Below are positions 8,491 through 15,760 of a DNA stretch of 38,919 nt, one piece after another. The notes under the pieces were generated by a model. The model was given only the letters and a program-made list of their open reading frames with translations. It searched no databases and had not been told where the DNA came from. The position numbers and the translations under genes were made by a program. Positions within the stretch are counted from its first letter, which is position 1. Each line of letters starts with the position of its first letter. This DNA comes from Synergistaceae bacterium (GTDB lineage Bacteria > Synergistota > Synergistia > Synergistales > Synergistaceae), in assembly GCA_031273805.1 (NCBI GenBank), contig JAISRE010000015.1:1-38919 (forward strand). The letters run 5' to 3'.

Positions 8491-9558
8491 TCAGTACCCG
8501 TACTTGGACTTCATCCTCTTGGTGATCGCGTCAAGCGTCTCGAATACCTTGTCGGCCTCAGCGATCGAGAGAGAACCGGTTCCGCAGGACGGGGTGAGCA
8601 CGGCCTGCTCGGTGATGACGCTCTTATCAAGCCCGGTCACTCCAGACAGCTTATCCATATTTCCCTCCAGGATTTCCTCAAGAGATTCTACAGACTCCTC
8701 CATGATCTTATTGGACGTGGGCACTATCCCCCACGCCAGGCATCTGCCCTTCTCAAGATGAGATCTCATATCATTTCCATACAATGAGACCGTTTCGCCG
8801 AATCCATACGCGTCAAAGTTGACCATGTCAACTCCGGCGTCGGTCAATATGCTCCACTCCGTGTTGCCGCAGCAATGGATCCCGGCGTACCCTCCGTCGG
8901 CGTGCACCGCGTCTATGACCTCGCTGAGATGTGAGACGACGTCGTCGCGCTGAACAGAAACATAGGTTGAGCTGCCAAAAGCGGAGAGAATTGGTTCGTC
9001 GATGAAGCAGATGATGTTTTCAGCGTACTCCTTGAATTTTTGTATCTGCCAGCGGCACTTCATCGCGATCGCCTTGATTATGACGTCGCGAAATTCCTCG
9101 TTGTAATAGATTGCACGCTTGTTCTCGTCGGTTATGGTGAGGGCGAAGCTGCACGGACCGGTGACCTGCACCTTGAGCCAGGGCAATTTTTTACCGTCGG
9201 CCTTGAGTTTTCTGTCAAGCGCGAAGAGCCCCTTCGAGAACTCTTCGGTTATCGCCATCGAGGAGCAGTCCCCGTTCCCCTCATCAGGATCCATCGCGGT
9301 CGTGTACGTATCGTAAAACGTCGCGAAATCCTCGGAATAATCCTTGGATGTGTCAAAAAACATGCGACCCTTGGCCTCGTCGATCACGACACAGGGTATT
9401 CCCTCGCTGTACTGAATCTCCATCTGCTCCCTCAGGCCAAAAAATGGAAGTTGGGGCCAGATAGGAGCGTTCTGAGACGCGAGTGCCACATCGACCGCGT
9501 GCGCCGGATTGTCATACGGCATACTGCCTATTGCAGTGCTTAAAAATTTGGGCTTCAT
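8491..9558 (-). CDS. Core (folate-independent) methionine synthase, MetE/UROD-like, MesB-type
   Basis: A 355-residue TIM-barrel methyltransferase of the MetE C-terminal/UROD superfamily that lacks the folate-binding N-terminal half of MetE. Zinc ligands are visible as H228-x-C230 (GIHCCGNTEW) and C325 (LTPSCGTGSL). Other landmarks are AIGSMPYDNP at the N-terminus, QVTGPCSFALTITD (131-144) and FIDEP (185-189). Core MetE proteins of anaerobes (MesB group) are thought to take methyl from methylcobalamin of the corrinoid iron-sulfur protein and give it to homocysteine; proximity to CODH/ACS agrees. GGAGG precedes the ATG. It follows the homocysteine methyltransferase gene by 58 bases in the same direction. 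Another corrinoid-dependent methyl transfer (MtaA-like) is possible, but the zinc motif spacing and C-terminal TPSCG favour methionine synthase. Confidence 0.8.
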   Translation of the reverse strand: MKPKFLSTAIGSMPYDNPAHAVDVALASQNAPIWPQLPFFGLREQMEIQYSEGIPCVVIDEAKGRMFFDTSKDYSEDFATFYDTYTTAMDPDEGNGDCSSMAITEEFSKGLFALDRKLKADGKKLPWLKVQVTGPCSFALTITDENKRAIYYNEEFRDVIIKAIAMKCRWQIQKFKEYAENIICFIDEPILSAFGSSTYVSVQRDDVVSHLSEVIDAVHADGGYAGIHCCGNTEWSILTDAGVDMVNFDAYGFGETVSLYGNDMRSHLEKGRCLAWGIVPTSNKIMEESVESLEEILEGNMDKLSGVTGLDKSVITEQAVLTPSCGTGSLSIAEADKVFETLDAITKRMKSKYGY

Positions 9559-9616
9559 AATTATACCTCCGCTATTTTTCTGTAGTTTGTACCAGCTACT
9601 TGAATCAGATTATCGC

Positions 9617-10516
9617 CTACGCCGCCTTTTTTTTGTTATACTCGTTGACAACTTTCTTAATTGCCGCAATATGTGCGGGCGTCGTTCCGCAGCATCCGCC
9701 TATGATGTTCGCTCCGGCCTTAATGAGAGTGTCCACCTGCGCCGCCATCATCTCCGGGGTCTCCGGGAACACGTCCTTGCCGTCGATGTTCTGCGGAAGC
9801 CCAGCGTTCGCGTGCACCAGGATTAAAGCGTCGGGATATGCCGTCTTCATCTCCTGCACGATCTCTATCATTCTTTCGATTCCGTTGCCGCAGTTCGTTC
9901 CAACGATATCTGACCCTGCGTCAAGAGCCGCCTTGACTGAGTCGACCGGTGAAAGGCCCATCATCGTTCTGTAAGTTCCCTGAATGGTTTTATCGAATGT
10001 GAAGGTGGTGATAATCTCCAGTTTCGTGTTTTCCTTTGTCGCCTTGATAGCGCAACAGGCCTCCTCGGCGTCGCTCATAGTCTCGATGCACACAGCATCC
10101 GCTCCGCCCTTTTCCAGCGCTATCGCCTGTACCTTAAACGCCTCGTAAAGCTCCTCCTCGGTGACTTCCTCCGTGACCAGCATCTTGCCGGTTGGGCCGA
10201 TCGACGCGATGACGAATTTATCCCCCGCGCCCTTCCTGGACGCGCGAGCCGCAAATTCGTTGATCTCCGCCGCTCTATCCTGCAAACCGAAATGCTCCAG
10301 CTTGTAATAACTTGCCCCAAAGCTGTTTGCCTCAACCATATCCGCCCCGGCGTCCGCATAACTCTTCGCTATGTCCACTACTTCGTCAAAACGATTGACA
10401 GACCACACATCCGGGCATTCTCCAGCTTTCATGCCCTTGTCGTAGAGGAATGTCCCCCAAGCGCCATCTGAAACCAATACCTTACCTGTCCTTAGCACAT
10501 CAACTATTTTACCCAT
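9617..10516 (-). CDS. Stand-alone homocysteine S-methyltransferase (MetH N-terminal domain type)
   Basis: A 299-residue barrel equal to the homocysteine-binding module of cobalamin-dependent methionine synthase. It carries the three zinc cysteines C209 (GTNCGNG) and C275/C276 (GGCCGTTP), and GAWGTFL and IGPTGKML near the N-terminus. The folate, cobalamin and reactivation domains of MetH are absent, so it needs a separate methyl donor such as a methylated corrinoid protein, S-methylmethionine or a betaine. AGGAGG sits 8 bases before the ATG. It is first in a two-gene operon with the MesB-like gene, and its leader contains an ACCACT/AGTGGT hairpin. Substrate is not determinable from sequence; homocysteine as acceptor is likely. 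Confidence 0.82.
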   Translation of the reverse strand: MGKIVDVLRTGKVLVSDGAWGTFLYDKGMKAGECPDVWSVNRFDEVVDIAKSYADAGADMVEANSFGASYYKLEHFGLQDRAAEINEFAARASRKGAGDKFVIASIGPTGKMLVTEEVTEEELYEAFKVQAIALEKGGADAVCIETMSDAEEACCAIKATKENTKLEIITTFTFDKTIQGTYRTMMGLSPVDSVKAALDAGSDIVGTNCGNGIERMIEIVQEMKTAYPDALILVHANAGLPQNIDGKDVFPETPEMMAAQVDTLIKAGANIIGGCCGTTPAHIAAIKKVVNEYNKKKAA

Positions 10517-10882
10517 GTCAAACCTCCTGCACTGTAATTAAAACAGCTACCACTTTTATGGTAGTGGTGAACCAGTATTTTTTTAAGGTCTATATAAGGT
10601 TCGATTCAAAAAGGCAAGATTAAACAGCAAAACACAATGATCGGTGGATATAGTATATTCAAACCTGATAGTAACGTATTGTAAAAATTGGTGCTTTTTG
10701 GCACAATTTTGCGAAAGGTGAAAAAAGCTCATAAAATCATGTAACAGCTTTTTATCGATTTTAAATCGGTAATCCTCACATGTCAAATACGTTTGTGAAA
10801 ATTCGATTTCGAAGAGTACAATCACTACTATAAAAGGGTGTAAAATGTTCATAGCAGATATTTGACGAGGGAGGATAAAACG
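10517..10882. promoter_or_regulatory. AT-rich divergent intergenic region, metH-like / DUF3786
   Basis: 366 bases between divergent operons. It contains a hairpin ACCACT-N8-AGTGGT near 10553 in the homocysteine methyltransferase leader, a perfect inverted repeat CGATTT-T-AAATCG (10756-10768), and near-palindromic TTCGATTTCGAA around 10802. I do not recognise a cobalamin or SAM riboswitch. The minus-strand ORF listed here in the track looks spurious. Confidence 0.4.
10793..10822 (+). promoter_or_regulatory. Putative sigma70-type promoter for DUF3786 gene
   Basis: TTGTGA (10793-10798), an 18-base spacer, then TACAAT (10817-10822), about 60 bases before the DUF3786 start codon. Matches to consensus are partial. 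Confidence 0.35.
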
Positions 10883-11488
10883 ATGGGCAAGGGACATGAG
10901 CAGATCTACTCCATGATTCTGCCAAAGCTTGCGGAATGCGACATTGTCCAAAACGGGCTTCGCCTTGGGGCGACACCCGTCGAGAATGGGGTGCGGATAA
11001 CATTTCTCGGCCGTGACTATGTAATTACGAGTGACGGCGTCAACCCGGAGGACGGTCTCCCCGCCGATGTGAATCACCGCAGCCTCCTGGTCTATTACAT
11101 CACCTCGAACGGTACGGGGGACTTTACATACGACTTTGCTCTGCTCGGACGGCTGACCGGCATGATCGACGGGCAGAACAACCTGGCAAACGGCATTATG
11201 AACGATCCGCTGATCCGGGAGTTCGGCGATAATTATGACAAGTTCGTCACGGCGATAACCAGTCTGGGCGGCACAGAGGTTCCGGCGTCAGGTTCGGGCA
11301 AGCACGTATGGCAGCTGCTGGTGCTTCCTAAAATTTTATCTCAAATCGTATTTTACGAGGCGGACGATGAATTTCCTGCGGACATACAGATCATGTTCGA
11401 CAGAACCGCGCCCAGATTTTTGGATTTTGAATGTCTGGCCGTCATGACCGGGGCAGTGATTAATGAACTTATCAAGCGCGGGAAATAG
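10883..11488 (+). CDS. DUF3786-family protein
   Basis: 201 residues from ATG 10883, preferred over the track's TTG at 10862 because GGGAGG lies 8 bases upstream. The C-terminal half has the sequence typical of DUF3786 as I know it: a tryptophan/Leu-Pro-Lys segment, then VFYEADDEFPADIQIMFDRT and a leucine-rich end. No membrane segment or signal peptide. The family has no settled function; members occur in anaerobes, often near C1 or corrinoid genes. Here it diverges from the methionine synthase pair and is followed by a small cysteine-rich protein, which fits an accessory role in methyl or corrinoid metabolism, but this is inference only. Confidence 0.75.
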   Translation: MGKGHEQIYSMILPKLAECDIVQNGLRLGATPVENGVRITFLGRDYVITSDGVNPEDGLPADVNHRSLLVYYITSNGTGDFTYDFALLGRLTGMIDGQNNLANGIMNDPLIREFGDNYDKFVTAITSLGGTEVPASGSGKHVWQLLVLPKILSQIVFYEADDEFPADIQIMFDRTAPRFLDFECLAVMTGAVINELIKRGK

Positions 11489-11571
11489 CGCTTATGGTTA
11501 AAAAATTACCATATTTGCACGATTAGTAAAAAAAGTGGTGAAACTAAATGAGGGATGCCGCTGAATAAGTA

Positions 11572-11597
11572 CAGCCATGACGTTTTTTGCATGGCTG
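11572..11597 (+). promoter_or_regulatory. Hairpin between DUF3786 and the small Cys-rich gene
   Basis: CAGCCATG and CATGGCTG form a perfect 8-bp stem around a 10-base T-rich loop, 30 bases before the next ATG. No U-tract follows, so it looks more like a processing or attenuation structure than a plain terminator. Confidence 0.4.
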
Positions 11598-11626
11598 GTT
11601 TCTGAAATTAATGAGGAGACATAGAA

Positions 11627-11899
11627 ATGATTTCAGGATGTCCGGGGGCAGGAAACATAAAGGGCGCTCCCACAATCAAGGTGAAAATTTGCCCGGAGTG
11701 CGGCGGAGAGATAGAGCTGTTTTCCTGTGACGCGCAGGACGTCTGCCGGAGTTGTGGGTTTGTCGCATACAACGACACGCCGAGTTGCGTCAGTTGGTGC
11801 AAATATGCGGTACAGTGCGTGGGCGAGGAGATTTACGAACACTTCATGGCGTCTCGGCAAGCCTCCTCATCATCTGATGGAGACGACTTGCCGGAGTGA
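11627..11899 (+). CDS. Small cysteine-rich zinc-ribbon-like protein
   Basis: 90 residues with GAGGAG 8 bases before the ATG. Cysteines fall in three groups: CPECGG (a knuckle), C-x5-CRSCG (second knuckle) and a C-terminal CVSWCKYAVQCVG cluster. The first two could form a zinc ribbon; the third resembles a short motif I associate with small proteins and HD-domain proteins of anaerobes, but I cannot name a family with certainty. A Ser/Asp-rich tail ends the protein. It follows DUF3786 by 138 bases in the same direction. It may bind a metal or an Fe-S cluster; function unknown. Confidence 0.65.
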   Translation: MISGCPGAGNIKGAPTIKVKICPECGGEIELFSCDAQDVCRSCGFVAYNDTPSCVSWCKYAVQCVGEEIYEHFMASRQASSSSDGDDLPE

Positions 11900-12026
11900 G
11901 TAACCAAATTTAATAGCCAAACATTGTGTACACCCTTACCGCCTAATCGGAAGCCAGTTCCCGCTGCCAAGCTCGCAATGGACTCTCACCACAAGGCTCG
12001 CGCTCATGTGGGCGCACTTTTGCACT
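11900..12026. other. Noncoding stretch before the MITE
   Basis: I find no ORF or RNA gene here. It is more GC-rich than the gene cluster to its right and may be remnant sequence beside the inserted element. Confidence 0.3.
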
Positions 12027-12217
12027 CCTTAGGAAACGCTGATTAAATAACCTTCGGCTGCAATGGGCGTGTTCGCTCACCATCTTCACGTTTGCCACAA
12101 AAATGCTCCTCGGGCGTAGCTATGAAGTGCCTGCGGGCATTTTTGCGACAACAGTTTCGATGGAGAACGAATCCGCTCCATTTCGCTCGAAGAACATTTA
12201 ATCAGAGTTTCCTTAAG
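12027..12217. mobile_element. MITE-like element with 22-bp terminal inverted repeats
   Basis: A 191-bp element. The left end is CCTTAGGAAACGCTGATTAAAT and the right end is ATTTAATCAGAGTTTCCTTAAG; the reverse complement of the right end matches the left with only a few differences. The interior has no ORF but folds: CAAAAATGC pairs with GCATTTTTG, and ATGGAG with CTCCAT. The ends match those of the 8.2-kb and 16.7-kb repeats while the interior differs, as expected for MITEs mobilised by a common transposase that is not in this window. It ends 1 base before the stop codon of the following minus-strand gene. Confidence 0.8.
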
Positions 12218-12218
12218 T

Positions 12219-12737
12219 TTATTTATATTGAGACCAAAATAACTGTTCCTCATCCTTTCTTCGCAAAATAAGATTTTTGAAACTTACCAAGGATAAACTC
12301 AGCGTATTGTCTATTTTAGGATATCTGCTACGAGAATTCGGATATGGAAGCGTAAGGCTAAGAAAGAAATCCAAAAAAGTCACATGCCCTGGCTCTTCCC
12401 TGTTATCGATCCACTTTCCCCACCTGCGATAGTTAGCCAAATAATCAAGTGGAAATCTTGCATCGTCTGCTACTAGCATATTCGCATCGCCGCTTAACTC
12501 AATAAAATAAAAACCTATACTCCCTGCCATACCTCCTTTGCGCAAGCTGATTTTCACTATATTTTCATACCCAACTACATCTGAGACGGCACTTAAAACC
12601 ATATCATGGTTGAGTGGCTCTGAAAAATCCACAAAGAGAGCCGCGATGATAAATGGCATAATGAGCAGCGCGATGATAAACCAAATTAAATGACGCAGTA
12701 TTCTTTTTTTGTGTCCGCTTCCAAAGTAATCAGTCAT
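12219..12737 (-). CDS. Single-pass membrane protein of unknown function
   Basis: 172 residues that I do not recognise. A basic N-terminus (HKKRILRH) precedes one transmembrane helix at about residues 17-37 (IWFIIALLIMPFIIAALF), so it is an inner-membrane protein with a soluble, probably periplasmic, domain. Its ATG overlaps the stop of the upstream 217-residue gene, so the two are coupled. The stop lies next to the MITE, so the C-terminus could have been changed by the insertion. The gene is visibly AT-rich compared with the CODH and citrate lyase genes, which suggests acquired DNA. Confidence 0.6.
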   Translation of the reverse strand: MTDYFGSGHKKRILRHLIWFIIALLIMPFIIAALFVDFSEPLNHDMVLSAVSDVVGYENIVKISLRKGGMAGSIGFYFIELSGDANMLVADDARFPLDYLANYRRWGKWIDNREEPGHVTFLDFFLSLTLPYPNSRSRYPKIDNTLSLSLVSFKNLILRRKDEEQLFWSQYK

Positions 12738-13387
12738 TTAGATATTTCCAACCTTATTAAAATTGCATCACCATTCACATACGGCGTTCCACTGCTATCC
12801 TGAAAATAGTATCCATTTCTCATTGATGCAATGACTTTCACGCATTCACGAGCGTATTCTCCGCTTTTGCCGGGAAAATGCATTTTATAGCCAATATAAA
12901 GATATCTGGATATATTCCCTTTATCATTAATGCCGATGCTATTTTTAAAAAGACACGAATTGTCTATTATATTAAAATAATTAAAATGAAAGTGCTCTAT
13001 GGAATCATCAAAAGAAATGGATCTTGTGCTTGATGCCCATAACATTAAAAATCTATTTGCCAAAATAGACGTCATATCTGAATAATCAACAACGTCACCT
13101 TTCATATGCACGTACTTATGATATTCGCCTGGTGGTTTTGCTATATCCAAAGCCTTCTCATCCCTCTTAAGGATCTTTACAGCTTTTATGACTGACACTT
13201 CGCCGTCCTGAAGAGATCCCGTCTCTTCTATGTAACTCTTCGCTAAGGAAGCTATGTAATCCAGGCTTATGAACATTCTGGTCACTTCCACTGCTCCACT
13301 AAAATCCCATGGCTCCTTATAGGAGAATTTTGCGAATGCCATTGACATAAATATCATTAATAAAAAAAGAAACACATATTTTTTCAT
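12734..13387 (-). CDS. Exported or membrane-anchored protein of unknown function
   Basis: 217 residues, unrecognised. The N-terminus MKKYVFLFLLMIFMSMAFA is a clear signal peptide or anchor with a plausible cleavage site after AFA. The rest is soluble. Its C-terminal segment (ECVKV...GYYFQDSSGTPYVNGDAIL) resembles that of the 195-residue protein encoded upstream (NFCRG...SSLFLQNINEEPYRSGDVIL), with a shared cysteine and Tyr/Gly/Asp pattern. The two are probably divergent paralogues. It is coupled to the 172-residue gene. Composition is AT-rich. Confidence 0.6.
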   Translation of the reverse strand: MKKYVFLFLLMIFMSMAFAKFSYKEPWDFSGAVEVTRMFISLDYIASLAKSYIEETGSLQDGEVSVIKAVKILKRDEKALDIAKPPGEYHKYVHMKGDVVDYSDMTSILANRFLMLWASSTRSISFDDSIEHFHFNYFNIIDNSCLFKNSIGINDKGNISRYLYIGYKMHFPGKSGEYARECVKVIASMRNGYYFQDSSGTPYVNGDAILIRLEISK

Positions 13388-13419
13388 AGCCTTGTCCTCA
13401 TATTATTAATTTTCTAAAT

Positions 13420-13515
13420 TTAACATGAAACTTTTAATCGAAATACACACTTAAGCGATGTTATAGATTTTTCATCACGACACACTTTATATCCCACGCA
13501 ACTGCTCTCTGTCAT
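13420..13515 (-). CDS. Possible 31-residue peptide or degenerate fragment
   Basis: The track's 65-residue ORF (13420-13617) overlaps the end of the 195-residue gene. The inner ATG at 13515 begins MTESSCVGYK, and its DNA resembles the start of the 19-residue ORF at 14233 (MTVNSCMGV), about 22 of 27 bases by eye. No good ribosome site is close. It may be a decayed duplicate of that leader. Weak call. Confidence 0.2.
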   Translation of the reverse strand: MTESSCVGYKVCRDEKSITSLKCVFRLKVSC

Positions 13516-13576
13516 AAGATCAGCCACAATACTCCAATTATCAAAAATTTCACAACTCTCATTCCGCACACTCCCT

Positions 13577-14164
13577 TTAATCTTTATATTTTTGCTTGTA
13601 CGCATTAACATCCTCACTTGATAAAATAGCCGCCAGGGTCAAAATAACATCTCCGCTTCTATAGGGTTCTTCATTGATGTTTTGCAGAAATAGCGATGAA
13701 CCATAAAGCCCTTCATGTCTACCACGACAAAAATTAATCATATCTTGCTTATATTTAAAATTATTTTTTAGGAAAAATAAATCTGTAAAGCCCACGTACA
13801 ATCTGCCCGTTTGGTAATCTAGAGATACTATCGTTGCATTTCCTGGATAATTTCCCTTTCTCATATATAAAACACTCTCCGCCCAAATTGTTTCCGGCAT
13901 CCCGCGTTCAAACACACCTAAAGCCGGTAAATCGCCGCTTTCTATTCGTGTTATAAAATAATTCCGATGTGCGTAAAAATCACGTCTAAAATCACTCATT
14001 ATCATGATAAAATTACGCCCTCTATAAGGAAGTGGGGTAGTCCAATTATAAAACGCCAAATAGACTATATATATAACCATAAAAGTTATGGCAGTAAAAA
14101 AAATTTTAATATATAGATTCTCTAGACAATCAAAAAAAACAAAAGATAACTTGCGCTTATTCAT
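13577..14164 (-). CDS. Single-pass membrane protein, paralogue of the 217-residue protein
   Basis: 195 residues, unrecognised. One transmembrane helix at about residues 18-39 (IKIFFTAITFMVIYIVYLAF) is followed by an extracytoplasmic domain. The C-terminal pattern NFCRG...LYGSSLFLQNINEEPYRSGDVIL parallels the gene downstream. AGGA precedes the ATG. The stop of a 19-residue ORF lies 9 bases upstream, so translation may be coupled. AT-rich like its neighbours. Two related proteins plus a third membrane protein suggest a small envelope complex, but nothing in the sequence names its role. Confidence 0.6.
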   Translation of the reverse strand: MNKRKLSFVFFDCLENLYIKIFFTAITFMVIYIVYLAFYNWTTPLPYRGRNFIMIMSDFRRDFYAHRNYFITRIESGDLPALGVFERGMPETIWAESVLYMRKGNYPGNATIVSLDYQTGRLYVGFTDLFFLKNNFKYKQDMINFCRGRHEGLYGSSLFLQNINEEPYRSGDVILTLAAILSSEDVNAYKQKYKD

Positions 14165-14173
14165 GGCATCCTT

Positions 14174-14233
14174 TCATAGCTCGTCATGGCCGCTATAATT
14201 TTGTGTTACACCCATGCAACTGTTCACTGTCAT
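14174..14233 (-). CDS. Putative 19-residue leader peptide
   Basis: ATG at 14233 has a strong GGAGG 8 bases upstream and encodes MTVNSCMGVTQNYSGHDEL, ending just before the ribosome site of the 195-residue gene. It is too short for the ORF track. It is supported by the ribosome site and spacing only. Confidence 0.35.
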   Translation of the reverse strand: MTVNSCMGVTQNYSGHDEL

Positions 14234-14814
14234 AATACACGCCTCCTAATATATCGTTGATTTTCGCGCGATATTATTATCTATACTATACTTCATATTC
14301 AACCGAAATGGAGAGTTCTCCTGAAAACCCGTTCAAAAAACGATTCGATAATATTGTCCCGTCATCCTGTTATTTTCGAATGCCCATGCTGCCGTTCGGC
14401 CCTTCCCGCAAGTCTGCCAAGCTAGCCGGTTTCAAGTTTAGGGCGGCAGGTCTCCTCTGTGTCCGTCTTTCGGCTTTGTGGCAAATAGCCGCCAACCTCA
14501 CGCTCTTCCCTCGCCACTTCCTGTCTCCAACATCCTGTTTCATAGGTTTCGGGAAATGTTTTTTTGGGCATTGACTTAATAACTATATTAATCACATAGG
14601 AATAATATGATATAATAACACGCATGATGATGCCAGCCAGAGACCAGAGAGTTTTCGAGCGCGCTGACTTTGCTTGTGGATACGAGTCAGCGGAGTGGCA
14701 TCTTTTGGGGGGCTTGATTTTGTCTGCAACAGTAAACGGCGCAAGACGGGACTTCTCGCAAATCCGGGCAAAATTTCTTGACCGCACCGGATATCGGCAG
14801 GACCCATACTGACT
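14234..14814. other. Intergenic region before the AraC-type gene
   Basis: About 580 bases. The left 100 bases are AT-rich and probably hold the leftward promoter of the membrane-protein genes. The ORFs called in the middle on both strands (105, 138 and 71 residues) show no family features and look spurious. TTGACT occurs at 14571-14576 and TATAAT at 14611-14616, but their spacing (34) is wrong for one promoter; TATAAT with TTAATC (14588-14593) at 17 bases is the better pair for rightward transcription. Confidence 0.3.
14588..14616 (+). promoter_or_regulatory. Possible promoter upstream of the AraC-type gene
   Basis: TTAATC, a 17-base spacer, then TATAAT (14611-14616). The -10 box is perfect and the -35 box poor, as for an activator-dependent promoter. 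The leader would be about 190 bases. Confidence 0.3.
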
Positions 14815-15708
14815 TTGTCTCCAAGCCAGATCGTCCACGAGTTAAAATCCTCTCTTCACGCCATAGACGCATATACGCGCGCGCTCATGGAAAATTGCGG
14901 CGCTCTGTTGGATTATGAATCGCTCGGGATGATCGAGGACATCCGGGGTATATGCCGCGAGACTCTGTCTCTTGTGGAGGATCTGCTGGAATACGCTCGC
15001 GTCTCTGAGAGCCGCCCTTCGGAGGGAGACGTCAGGCGGTCTGGCCCTGTATCCCAGCTTCAGGAGACGTCCGGCTGGGGCGAAATTCCGGACGATGTCC
15101 GCGCAAACGCCAACGAAAGTGACATTCTCGACCTTGTTGGAGTCGACAACGCGCGAATTCCAGAATCATACGCGATAGCAGTCCGGGAAAACAGCCACTC
15201 CCTCCCGACACGCAACGGCGTGGGAACATACGAGAACCGCAGGCTCTACACGAACATCGTGACTGCTATCCACAAAAAATACCCGTGGCTGGAGCTTTAT
15301 GCGCCGGATCAGCGTAACGAAGCGCGAGATAAGGGGGAATTCGACTGCGAGGAGGACCTGCGCTACCTCCGGGAGCTGGTCAACATTCTGGAAAATCTTG
15401 TGCCTACCGGCGTTCATGGGATGCTGGAGGGCGTCTGCGACTTCATCCTGAACAACCCCGAATCTGAGATAAACCTGCGAGTCTTAGCGGAGAGGTTTTT
15501 CGTCAACCGCACGTACTTGAGCCTCGTCTTTCATCAGAAGACTGGGCTGCACTTCAGAGAGTATCTGATGAGGGCGCGAATGTTTCGAGCCCGCCGCCTG
15601 CTGGAATCCAGCGGCATGAAGATCAACGAGATCAGCGGCTGCCTTGGCTACAGCGACTCCGACTACTTCAGGAGACTATACAAAAAATTTATCGGCGAAG
15701 ATGCCTAA
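14815..15708 (+). CDS. AraC-family regulator with HisKA-like N-terminal domain
   Basis: 297 residues. The C-terminus (about 205-297) is a standard AraC DNA-binding domain with two helix-turn-helix units (INLRVLAERFFVNRTYLSLVF and KINEISGCLGYSDSDYFRRLYKKF). The N-terminus (about 1-65) looks like a histidine-kinase dimerisation helix pair: H-box HELKSSLHAI with H8, then a long second helix ending LVEDLLEYARVSES. No ATPase domain follows; an unassigned linker region of about 140 residues does. The start is uncertain: TTG 14815 has a weak GGCAGGA upstream and an in-frame TGA lies 36 bases before it, so little N-terminal extension is possible. The gene runs convergently with the SsuB-like gene and may regulate the transport locus beside it. 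Confidence 0.75.
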   Translation: MSPSQIVHELKSSLHAIDAYTRALMENCGALLDYESLGMIEDIRGICRETLSLVEDLLEYARVSESRPSEGDVRRSGPVSQLQETSGWGEIPDDVRANANESDILDLVGVDNARIPESYAIAVRENSHSLPTRNGVGTYENRRLYTNIVTAIHKKYPWLELYAPDQRNEARDKGEFDCEEDLRYLRELVNILENLVPTGVHGMLEGVCDFILNNPESEINLRVLAERFFVNRTYLSLVFHQKTGLHFREYLMRARMFRARRLLESSGMKINEISGCLGYSDSDYFRRLYKKFIGEDA

Positions 15709-15760
15709 AACGCTGCCGAACCCCCGTCGGAGTGCGGGTCACTAAGACATTGCGAACAAT

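Noticed and set aside
10517-10570. Riboswitch (SAM or cobalamin) in the homocysteine methyltransferase leader
   Set aside because: Only one short hairpin is evident; conserved core sequences of these riboswitches are not seen.
10596-10606. GGTTCGATTC resembling a tRNA T-loop
   Set aside because: Flanking bases do not form T-arm or acceptor stems, and no D or anticodon arm is present.
10583-11077. Minus-strand 164-residue ORF
   Set aside because: Covers the AT-rich intergenic region and the start of DUF3786; Phe/Leu-rich composition expected from AT-rich noncoding DNA.
14257-14812. Small ORFs on both strands before the AraC-type gene, including a 62-residue ORF ending 2 bases before TTG 14815
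   Set aside because: No ribosome site or family similarity; the 62-residue ORF could be a leader but evidence is only its position.
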